Origin: an uncultured Opitutia bacterium
GTDB taxonomy: Bacteria; Verrucomicrobiota; Verrucomicrobiia; Opitutales; UBA953
Assembly: GCA_903957465.1 (NCBI GenBank)
Contig: CAJBPJ010000333.1
Span: forward strand, 1 to 8,641
Direction: 5' to 3'
Length of the DNA: 8,641 bases
In this document: in pieces, positions 1 to 5,827 of the stretch
Layout of the letters: the number at the start of each line of letters is the position of its first letter
Position numbering within the stretch: position 1 is the first letter of the stretch
Notes under the pieces: generated by a model
Database searches by the model: none
The model's input: the letters and a program-made list of their open reading frames with translations, nothing else
What the model was told of the DNA's origin: nothing
Position numbers and translations under genes: made by a program

Positions 1-1024
1 CTCCTTGACGTTCATAAACGAAGGCCTGCCAAAGGTCATCGAGTTCTTTTTCCGTGCCGGTTGGAAAAGCTTCCATCCAAGATCCTAAACACCTCCAAGA
101 ATTATGTGCCACAGGGTTTTGCCGAAGAATATCTCTGCGCAGCTGCACCAAGCGTGCCGCCATCGCTTCTTGAACTGCAGGAAGTTTTCTTAAACGCGCA
201 GCAGCAGGGCCATCTAGGACAACATCCCCCAAGCCGACGGGGTCGTGCACAAATCGAGCTAAGGCATCAAGTTCGGACAACGACTCGCGCATGCCCAAAG
301 CCAACGGTGGTCTCGCATCGAGTAACGCCTGGCGCGAAGCTATCCACCAAAGCTGTGGGTCTTTAGCGAAAGAAAGAAGTGTTGGTAAGATATCTTCGCC
401 ACGACCTGCAGCGGCGAGCGTGACCCCAAAAGCTTGCGCCGATAAATTACGCCTTAACGCGCGGATAAATAATAAAGATTCTCTAGGGTCAGCTTTACCC
501 GCGACAACTTCGGTCAAAGCAGCGGGTCGATTCAACGTGGCTTGCCGGTACCAAAAATCAACCATCGCAGGGCGAAGTTGCGCAACCACTTCGGCGGCGA
601 TTGCCGGTGGAGCCCATGGCGCAGGCTCATTTGTCGGCTGACTTCCCGCAAGCGAAGCAGCTGCCAACCAAGACCGGGCAACGGCTTCAGAAGCTCGCGA
701 GGGGGCTTGCGTGGCATCACCGATGCGCACAGCAACTAAAACCTGTCCGCCTTTAACTGTGCACGCGACTGGCGGAAGATTCGGGATATCGGCGACTTCA
801 ATACGCGGCTTTCGTCCGGGCGGTAAACCTAAGCGTGCCGCACTGCGTAGAAAAATTTCGAGCGCGTCTGCATGAGCGCCAACATAATGCATGGCTTCGT
901 GTTTTTCAGCCACAACCACAGCAAGGCTCGACTCCCGCTCGGTAACACGTGGCACAACTGGCAAGGAGTCCTCGGCACTAACCGCGACCAGCGACACACC
1001 GATCAGCGTAAACCAAAACCGCAT
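1..1024 (-). CDS. Putative secreted protein of unknown function (3' end beyond left edge)
   Basis: I do not recognise this protein. The frame stays open from an ATG at 1024 to base 2 of the window (341 codons) with no stop, so the C-terminus lies outside. It opens with a short basic and hydrophobic leader (MRFWFTLIGVSLVAVSA) that looks like a Sec signal peptide, with likely cleavage after VSA near residue 17, so export to the periplasm or beyond is inferred. The rest is rich in Ala, Leu, Arg and Trp and looks mainly alpha-helical, with a proline-rich stretch around residues 130-140 (NEPAPWAPPA). No enzyme motif or Cys lipobox is visible. The start lies 2 bp after the stop of the upstream coiled-coil gene, and a weak AGGG sits 7-10 bases before it, so the two are probably translated from one mRNA. 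The open frame agrees with this strand being the coding one; the antisense frames here are broken and lack recognisable content. Confidence 0.8.
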   Translation of the reverse strand, partial: MRFWFTLIGVSLVAVSAEDSLPVVPRVTERESSLAVVVAEKHEAMHYVGAHADALEIFLRSAARLGLPPGRKPRIEVADIPNLPPVACTVKGGQVLVAVRIGDATQAPSRASEAVARSWLAAASLAGSQPTNEPAPWAPPAIAAEVVAQLRPAMVDFWYRQATLNRPAALTEVVAGKADPRESLLFIRALRRNLSAQAFGVTLAAAGRGEDILPTLLSFAKDPQLWWIASRQALLDARPPLALGMRESLSELDALARFVHDPVGLGDVVLDGPAAARLRKLPAVQEAMAARLVQLRRDILRQNPVAHNSWRCLGSWMEAFPTGTEKELDDLWQAFVYERQG

Positions 1025-1026
1025 AC

Positions 1027-2151
1027 TTAACCCTGGAAATGGTCTTCGTCTAATTCGCGAGATTCCCCGGCAGGAATGTGTACAGGCTCACCCACCGCAG
1101 TTTTATCATTTTTCCATACCTGAACCGTGGCAGCTGTCTGACCCTCAGGGCAAACCCAGAGCCAACGGCCAATCGCTACAAATTGCATGGGCTGTCCGGC
1201 GCTTTCGGAAAGACCAGGTCCAGTACCACGGACAAATGGTTTATTTCCAATGCCCATCATCAAGTTAACCAGAAGGCGCGTACCGGTCGCCCCCTCTTCA
1301 TCCGCAATAATCGTGCGCACGACTGGCGCAGGCTCATCTTGAGCTACATCTGGTGAGACGTCTGCAGACGGAGTCTGCGCGTCTTCTTCTGCATCATCAT
1401 TCGACTCATCGTCAACCGCACGACTTTCGGCCTCCGGCTCGACATCGCTGGATGCGATGCTGGCGGCAGGAGCGGAGGCCTTAGAGGGGTTTGCGCGCAG
1501 ACGTGAAATTTCTTCGTTCGCACGCTCGACTTCGCTGAGAGCCTTGGCCGCATCAGCTTGCGCTTGGGCGAGGGCGGCGTGAAGTGCGGCAACTTCTTTA
1601 GCAAGGCGCGCGGAATCTGCTGCGGCTGTCTTGGCTTTTTCTGAATTCTCAAGCGCTTCTTCCGCATCCGCTGCTGCGGCACGTGCGGTATCAGCAATCG
1701 ATTGAAGTTTTCCCGCCAACTCTTCGTCGGACTCGGAATCCTTGGCTAGCGCGGCCAACTCTGTGCGTAAGGCGGCTATCTCTGTGGAAGCACGGCGTGC
1801 GACCGCTTCGGCTGCTGCCTCGCCGGCTTTTTTAGCCGAAAGCTCAGCATCCGCAAGACGACGTGTCGTCAAGTCGGAGGCAGATCGGACTTCATCACGT
1901 ACGCGGTCAATCTCTTCGGCAAGGGCTGCACGTAAACGTGCTTGTTCAGCAAGACGCTGTTTCTTTCCCGCATCCTCGCGCAGGACTGGCACAAGGACGA
2001 TTAAGGCGGCCGCTAAAATAGCGATGACCGCCAAGAAGGCCTGGAAGCCGTCTTTAGGATCTAGTCCTAGGCTAAGGACGCCGATGACAACTAAGGCGTC
2101 CGCAGCGACAAGGAACCACTTCTCCTTTAGGAATTGTTGGAGTTGTTTCAT
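1027..2151 (-). CDS. Membrane-anchored coiled-coil protein with conserved-looking C-terminal domain
   Basis: This 374-residue protein has a clear modular layout. Two hydrophobic segments near residues 13-30 and 37-57 form a helical hairpin in the membrane. A long Ala/Glu/Lys/Arg-rich helix follows (about 62-220), with heptad-like spacing typical of a coiled coil. Then comes a low-complexity acidic linker (about 221-278, rich in Asp, Glu, Ser, Pro, Ala) and a compact C-terminal domain (about 279-374). That domain holds LLVNLMMGIGNKPFVRGTGP and FVAIGRWLWVCPEG, followed by VWKND, and looks like a small beta-rich fold. From memory, similar GIGN..(Y/F)(V/I)RG.GPGL...PM.FV.IG.W domains end many uncharacterised Verrucomicrobiota proteins, but I cannot verify this here. 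The short loop between the two membrane helices predicts both ends on the same side. Function is unknown; a scaffold or envelope-tethering role is only a guess. It sits between trpS and a secreted protein on the same strand. The ATG at 2151 follows an in-frame stop three codons upstream, which fixes the start. Confidence 0.9.
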   Translation of the reverse strand: MKQLQQFLKEKWFLVAADALVVIGVLSLGLDPKDGFQAFLAVIAILAAALIVLVPVLREDAGKKQRLAEQARLRAALAEEIDRVRDEVRSASDLTTRRLADAELSAKKAGEAAAEAVARRASTEIAALRTELAALAKDSESDEELAGKLQSIADTARAAAADAEEALENSEKAKTAAADSARLAKEVAALHAALAQAQADAAKALSEVERANEEISRLRANPSKASAPAASIASSDVEPEAESRAVDDESNDDAEEDAQTPSADVSPDVAQDEPAPVVRTIIADEEGATGTRLLVNLMMGIGNKPFVRGTGPGLSESAGQPMQFVAIGRWLWVCPEGQTAATVQVWKNDKTAVGEPVHIPAGESRELDEDHFQG

Positions 2152-2214
2152 AAGGGTTTAGTCAAACGCAGGATGCGACCCAATGGCCCGGGGACAAGGC
2201 GGAATCGAAGATTC
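2152..2214. other. Short spacer between trpS and the coiled-coil gene
   Basis: About 60 bases separate the trpS stop from the next ATG on the minus strand. A small hairpin (GAATC, loop of 3, GATTC at 2202-2214) abuts the trpS stop codon, but its stem has only five pairs and no T-run follows in the minus direction. There is no good promoter or Shine-Dalgarno motif. Read-through from trpS into the downstream pair is therefore the simplest view. Confidence 0.4.
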
Positions 2215-3222
2215 TTAGCGAGGTCGCTCCACAAAGCCGACCTTACGGTACACCTTAGAAAGCGTCTTATAGGCAGTCTTCTGAGCGCCCTCTGCCCCTA
2301 GCTTTAACACCCTGTCGAGTTCCGTGCGGTCGGTAGAATATAAAGCGAAGCGTTCGCGAACCGGACTTAAAGTTGCAACAATCGCATCGGTCACTGCGCG
2401 TTTAAAATCGCCATAGCCTTTACCCGCGAAGCTTTCCTCCAGCATAGGCACAGACTTACCCGTACAAGCAGAGAGAATTTGCAAAAGGTTCGTCACGCCA
2501 GGCTTGTCAGCCGTCGCGCGCACTTCGCTGCCAGAGTCCGTAACTGCGGAGCCAATTTTTTGGCGAATCTCATCAGGTGTATCGGTAATAAACACTGTCG
2601 CTCCTGCATGCGGGTCAGACTTCGACATTTTTGATGTCGGGTTCTGCAGCGACATAATCCGAGCACCCGTCTGGGCGATAAAAGGCTCGGGGATAATAAA
2701 TGTTTCGGAGTAGGTACGGTTAAACTTCTGGGCAAGATCGCGGGTTAACTCGAGGTGTTGCTTCTGGTCTTCTCCAACCGGAACTTTCGAAGCGTTATAA
2801 AGAAGGATGTCGGCGGCCATCAGCACGGGGTATGTCAATAAACCCGCACCGACAGATTCTTGACGGCTCGATTTATCCTTAAATTGAGTCATGCGCTCAA
2901 GTTGTCCCAGTGGGCAGATACATCCCAGGACCCAAGCCAACTCGGTGTGGCCAATCACATGCGATTGAACGAAGAGTCGGCTTTTCGCAGGGTCCAATCC
3001 ACAGGCCATATACTGAGCAAGGCACAGGTAGGTGTTGTTACGCAAATCAGCCGGTACCGCAGGGACGGTGATGGCATGCTGGTCGACGATCCCAAAATAG
3101 CATTCGTGGTCATCTTGCATCGCGCCCCAATTCAGGACGGCGCCTAGATAATTGCCTAGGTGTAAGCGACCTGTGGGCTGAGCGCAGGTTAAGACGACAG
3201 GTTTGGTAGCGGTTTCACTCAC
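2215..3222 (-). CDS. trpS: Tryptophanyl-tRNA synthetase (TrpS)
   Basis: TrpS charges tRNA-Trp with tryptophan using ATP in the cytoplasm; it is a class I synthetase with a Rossmann fold. Both class signatures are present: HLGN at residues 21-24 (HIGH motif) inside QPTGRLHLGNYLGA, and KMSKS at 198-202. Other family landmarks are YPVLMAADIL (131-140) and GEDQKQHLELTRDLA (150-164). I place the start at a GTG at 3222, giving 335 residues and nine residues before the conserved LT.AQPTG strand, which matches bacterial TrpS lengths. The open frame continues upstream to another GTG at 3330, but that would add 36 residues with no family resemblance and overlap the divergent channel gene, so I reject it. 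No Shine-Dalgarno is seen; the bases before the GTG are pyrimidine-rich. The residue after LT is Cys (C13) where Gly is common. It heads the leftward block. Confidence 0.97.
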   Translation of the reverse strand: MSETATKPVVLTCAQPTGRLHLGNYLGAVLNWGAMQDDHECYFGIVDQHAITVPAVPADLRNNTYLCLAQYMACGLDPAKSRLFVQSHVIGHTELAWVLGCICPLGQLERMTQFKDKSSRQESVGAGLLTYPVLMAADILLYNASKVPVGEDQKQHLELTRDLAQKFNRTYSETFIIPEPFIAQTGARIMSLQNPTSKMSKSDPHAGATVFITDTPDEIRQKIGSAVTDSGSEVRATADKPGVTNLLQILSACTGKSVPMLEESFAGKGYGDFKRAVTDAIVATLSPVRERFALYSTDRTELDRVLKLGAEGAQKTAYKTLSKVYRKVGFVERPR

Positions 3223-3317
3223 AAGGGGGAGCGTGAGAGGGAGTTGCGGATTGGACAAGCGGATTGGATGAATGCGACGCTTGAAAACCACCCCCCACCT
3301 GTTATCCCAAAGACCCC
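3223..3317. promoter_or_regulatory. Divergent control region between trpS and the MscS-ABC operon
   Basis: About 95 bases lie between the two opposing start codons, so both promoters should be here or just inside the genes. I found no convincing sigma-70 pair: TTGAAA at 3281-3286 and TGTTAT at 3300-3305 are only 13 bp apart, which is too close. The region contains a C-rich run (3289-3299) and a 10-bp direct repeat described separately. The divergent layout is seen directly; that it holds the promoters is inferred. Confidence 0.5.
3246..3268. repeat. Direct repeat GCGGATTGGA x2, 13-bp period
   Basis: GCGGATTGGA occurs at 3246-3255 and again, identically, at 3259-3268, separated by CAA. The 13-bp period is a little over one helical turn, so a protein binding both copies would contact nearly the same DNA face. 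It lies midway between divergent start codons, which suits an operator or activator site, though no binding protein is known. It could also be chance duplication in a spacer. Confidence 0.6.
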
Positions 3318-4361
3318 ATGCAAGTCGCACTCATCGACCTCTCATTCCTGCCAGCGTGGACGCATCCTCCTTTTTGGATCCTGCTAGCCTTCGTCCTCGG
3401 CTGGATTTTGCGCAAAATCCTTAACTGGGTTTCACTGCGCATGCCGAATCATCCGGTCGGGGGAGCACTGATTGCCGCCATCGGCATCACCATGCCAATT
3501 GCCCTCGCAGCAGGCGCCTTCTGGTTCGTCGTCGGCGATGCTCATGCTGCCTTAGAAAAAGCAACGTGGGCGAGTCAGTTTGATACCGCTCGCCGAATCT
3601 TCCGAGTCTACGCCGTTTTCTACTTTGCCTTTCAATTAACCAAAGTCGCCCAGGCGTATTTTCAAGTCATTGCGGACCGCTCCGAAAACAAACTGGATGA
3701 CGTGCTTGTCCCTATTAGCGGGACTGTGCTTCGCGCCATTGTTGTGGTCTATGGATTTATTCAGTGCATCTCCGTTATAAACTCTACCGCTGCGCAAAAT
3801 ATTCTCGCGGGTGTCGGCGTGGGCGGTCTCGCCTTCGGCTTCGCTGCTCAAGACACGATTAAGAACTTCTTTGGATTCGTCATGCTCATGGTGGATAAGC
3901 CTTTTGAACTCGGAGATACGATTGACGCCGCAGGACTCACGGGCGTCGTCGAAGCTATTGGCCTGCGCTCCACGCGCGTACGTACACCAGACGGACAACT
4001 TGTAACAGTGCCCAATGGTGAACTGGCGAATCGCTCTCTAACCAATGTAACGGAGCGTCCTTACATTCGTACGCAACACCTCTTGGAACTTTCTGCAGAT
4101 ACGGATACAAAACATACCGAGGAAGCTCTCGTCATTGTTCGGCAAATCTTTGCTGGGCACCGAGGAGCACAACCAGCCCACCCTCCCCGCATTCACCTCG
4201 AGCGCCTCTCATCTGCGGGGCCAACGATTCGTATATTTTGGTGGTACTACCCTGCTGCAGCCTGGGACTGTGCTACGGAGAACGAGCGCCTGCTGACCGA
4301 GATCCGTCGGAAATTTGAAGCCGCTAAGATTACCTTAACGTCACTACCTCCTGTCCGTTAA
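3318..4361 (+). CDS. MscS-family mechanosensitive ion channel
   Basis: This 347-residue inner-membrane protein belongs to the small-conductance mechanosensitive channel family, whose members open under membrane tension and release solutes during osmotic downshock. Hydrophobic segments appear near residues 18-34, 48-71, 94-115 and 135-155, followed by the pore-lining helix region at about 160-190 (NILAGVGVGGLAFGFAAQDT), whose Gly/Ala packing pattern is diagnostic. The cytoplasmic beta domain follows (DKPFELGDTI at 194-202, then VPNGELANRSLTN at 231-243), and a C-terminal alpha/beta part runs to 347. The extra N-terminal helices compared with E. coli MscS (three) suggest a five-helix member. 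The ATG at 3318 has no Shine-Dalgarno. It is the first gene of a tight rightward run, 14 bp ahead of an ABC ATPase; whether the channel works with that transporter or just shares its promoter is unknown. Ion or solute selectivity cannot be read from the sequence. Confidence 0.95.
   Translation: MQVALIDLSFLPAWTHPPFWILLAFVLGWILRKILNWVSLRMPNHPVGGALIAAIGITMPIALAAGAFWFVVGDAHAALEKATWASQFDTARRIFRVYAVFYFAFQLTKVAQAYFQVIADRSENKLDDVLVPISGTVLRAIVVVYGFIQCISVINSTAAQNILAGVGVGGLAFGFAAQDTIKNFFGFVMLMVDKPFELGDTIDAAGLTGVVEAIGLRSTRVRTPDGQLVTVPNGELANRSLTNVTERPYIRTQHLLELSADTDTKHTEEALVIVRQIFAGHRGAQPAHPPRIHLERLSSAGPTIRIFWWYYPAAAWDCATENERLLTEIRRKFEAAKITLTSLPPVR
3403..3420. repeat. Perfect 18-bp palindrome within the start of the MscS gene
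   Basis: GGATTTTGCGCAAAATCC reads the same on both strands over all 18 bases. It covers codons 29-34 of the channel gene (WILRKI), 85 bases after its start codon. It may be an intragenic operator or simply a coincidence of codon choice. Confidence 0.55.
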
Positions 4362-4375
4362 GGCGCATTTTCACA

Positions 4376-5086
4376 ATGGCACTGATTGAAGCAAAAAATC
4401 TCTCGAAATCTTTCGGCACGATTCGTGCCGTATCGAATGTATCTCTCTCGGTCGAACGCGGAGAAGTTATTGGATTCCTCGGCCCCAACGGCGCTGGTAA
4501 ATCTACCACCATGAAATTGTTGGCTGGCTACCTGCAACCCGATCAAGGGTCTGCCCGGATTGCTGGCTTCGATGTTTCCGAGTCACCCGTAGAAGCAAAA
4601 AGCAGGTTGGGTTATTCGCCCGAAGGCGCACCTGCTTACGGAGAAATGACCGTAAAGGAATTCTTAGATTTTGCGGCAACGTTGCGCGGCCTTAAAGACG
4701 TCACCACACGCGTACAGGAAACTTTAGCATTATGCCGCTTGAGCGATGTCGCCGGACAAAGCGTCGACACACTCTCTAAGGGCTATCGCATGCGCGTGGG
4801 CTTTGCCCAGGCCGTCATCCATGATCCCGAAGTCCTCATCCTAGATGAACCAACGGATGGCTTAGACCCTAATCAGAAACACGAAGTCCGTCGCATCTTA
4901 GCAAGCATGGCTGAACGCAAAGCCGTCATCGTATCTACACATTTATTGGAAGAAGTTGAAGCTCTCTGTACGCGTGTCATTTTAATTTCTCGTGGTGAAA
5001 TTCGCTGCGATGAAACACCCAAATCGCTCTTAGCCCGCTTCCCCGGCAAGCGCATGGATGAAATCTTCCGTCACCTTACGACTTAA
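4376..5086 (+). CDS. ABC transporter ATP-binding protein (GldA-type)
   Basis: This 236-residue cytoplasmic ATPase powers an ABC exporter. Motifs in order: Walker A GPNGAGKST (36-44), a Q-loop region YSPEGAPAYGEMT (80-92), the ABC signature LSKGYRMRVG (133-142), Walker B LILDEPTDGLDP (154-165) and the switch histidine in STH (H189). The GLDPNQ ending of Walker B and the LSKGYR signature are typical of the GldA/CcmA-like group that pairs with ABC-2 permeases. The usual Q-loop glutamine appears replaced by Glu (E83), as in other GldA-like proteins, and the signature has Met where Gln is common. The length fits a stand-alone nucleotide-binding subunit. The gene starts 14 bp after the channel gene and ends 4 bp before its permease, so partner identity is clear from context. 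I leave the gene symbol empty because a gliding role is not shown. Confidence 0.93.
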   Translation: MALIEAKNLSKSFGTIRAVSNVSLSVERGEVIGFLGPNGAGKSTTMKLLAGYLQPDQGSARIAGFDVSESPVEAKSRLGYSPEGAPAYGEMTVKEFLDFAATLRGLKDVTTRVQETLALCRLSDVAGQSVDTLSKGYRMRVGFAQAVIHDPEVLILDEPTDGLDPNQKHEVRRILASMAERKAVIVSTHLLEEVEALCTRVILISRGEIRCDETPKSLLARFPGKRMDEIFRHLTT

Positions 5087-5090
5087 TCCC

Positions 5091-5816
5091 ATGCGTGCCT
5101 TCCGTGCCATCCTTGCCCGCGAGTTTCTCGGATACTTCCGAACTCCGCTCGCCTATGTATTCCTCGCAGTCTTTAACGCCTTCGCGGTTTCTTTGGCTTT
5201 CTTTGTCGGATCCTTCTACGAGTCCGGTATCGCCAATCTCGATCGGTTCTTCATTTACCACCCTTGGTTATGGGCATTCCTGGCACCTGCCGCTGGCGCA
5301 CGCCTCTGGGCGGAGGAACGCCGACAAGGCACCCTCGAGTTACTACTCACATGGCCGGTGACGGTTTGGCAAGCTGCGCTCGGTAAATTTATAGCTGCCT
5401 GGCTTTTCTTGGCCACCGCACTCGCCATGTCCCTGCCGATGGTGCTAACCGTTTCTTGGCTAGGAAAGCCAGACTTAGGCACCATCGCTTGCGGCTACCT
5501 CGGCTCACTGCTCTGCGGGGGCGCCTGTCTGGGGATTGCAGCTGTCTGCTCGGCACTAACGCGCAGCCAAGTGATCGCATTTGTCACCGGCTTCCTCGCC
5601 TGCTTCATTCTAGTAATTGTCGGCTACGGAGTGCTTGATAACTTATTAAGTGGCATCTTGCCGACGCAGTATGTTTCGAACGTTGCCCGCATTGGTCTCT
5701 GGAGAAACCTCGAGCCGTTCACACTCGGTATACTGGGTATACAACCACTCACTTACTTCATCTCAGTCGCTTTAGCAGGTCTCGGCTTAAGCACTCTCAT
5801 GATTGAACGCCGCTAA
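5091..5816 (+). CDS. ABC-2 type permease (GldF-type)
   Basis: This 241-residue integral membrane protein is the transmembrane subunit for the ATPase encoded just upstream. It starts with the short amphipathic segment RAILAREFLGYFRTPLAYVF common to this family, then has about six hydrophobic helices. The cytosolic coupling motif EERRQGTLELLLTWPV (residues 75-90) is characteristic of ABC-2 permeases of the GldF/NosY kind. I chose the ATG at 5091, 4 bp after the ATPase stop, because it gives the canonical N-terminus. An in-frame ATG at 5058 would add 11 residues and overlap the ATPase gene, and remains possible. No Shine-Dalgarno is visible; translational coupling to the preceding stop is likely. 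The substrate is unknown; in Bacteroidota the related complex is linked to gliding motility, while in other phyla its role is unclear. Confidence 0.93.
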   Translation: MRAFRAILAREFLGYFRTPLAYVFLAVFNAFAVSLAFFVGSFYESGIANLDRFFIYHPWLWAFLAPAAGARLWAEERRQGTLELLLTWPVTVWQAALGKFIAAWLFLATALAMSLPMVLTVSWLGKPDLGTIACGYLGSLLCGGACLGIAAVCSALTRSQVIAFVTGFLACFILVIVGYGVLDNLLSGILPTQYVSNVARIGLWRNLEPFTLGILGIQPLTYFISVALAGLGLSTLMIERR

Positions 5817-5827
5817 AGCACACGCCA

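Noticed and set aside
61..1268. Several plus-strand open frames opposite the secreted and coiled-coil genes
   Set aside because: They are short, mutually overlapping and low-complexity, while the minus frame is open throughout and begins with a signal peptide.
1742..2161. Plus-strand open frame of 139 codons opposite the coiled-coil gene
   Set aside because: Its Arg/Ala/Ser-rich translation is what an antisense read of an Ala/Glu/Lys-rich coiled coil produces; it has no recognisable domain.
2202..2214. Small hairpin after the trpS stop as a terminator
   Set aside because: The stem has five pairs, low stability and no T-run in the direction of transcription.
3143..3163. Repeated GCCTAG motif
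   Set aside because: It encodes the repeated Leu-Gly pair of the HLGNYLG motif in trpS, so coding constraint explains it.
3281..3305. TTGAAA and TGTTAT as a promoter for the MscS operon
   Set aside because: The spacer is only 13 bp and the second box is weak, so a sigma-70 promoter is not supported.
3636..3998. Minus-strand frame of 120 codons inside the MscS gene
   Set aside because: The plus-strand frame has clear MscS motifs; the antisense product resembles no family.
5058..5090. Upstream ATG as the permease start
   Set aside because: It adds 11 residues without family match and overlaps the ATPase gene; the ATG at 5091 gives the usual permease N-terminus.
5726..5742. Direct repeat GGTATAC
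   Set aside because: It encodes Gly-Ile twice (GILGI) in a membrane segment of the permease and is short enough to arise from codon use.
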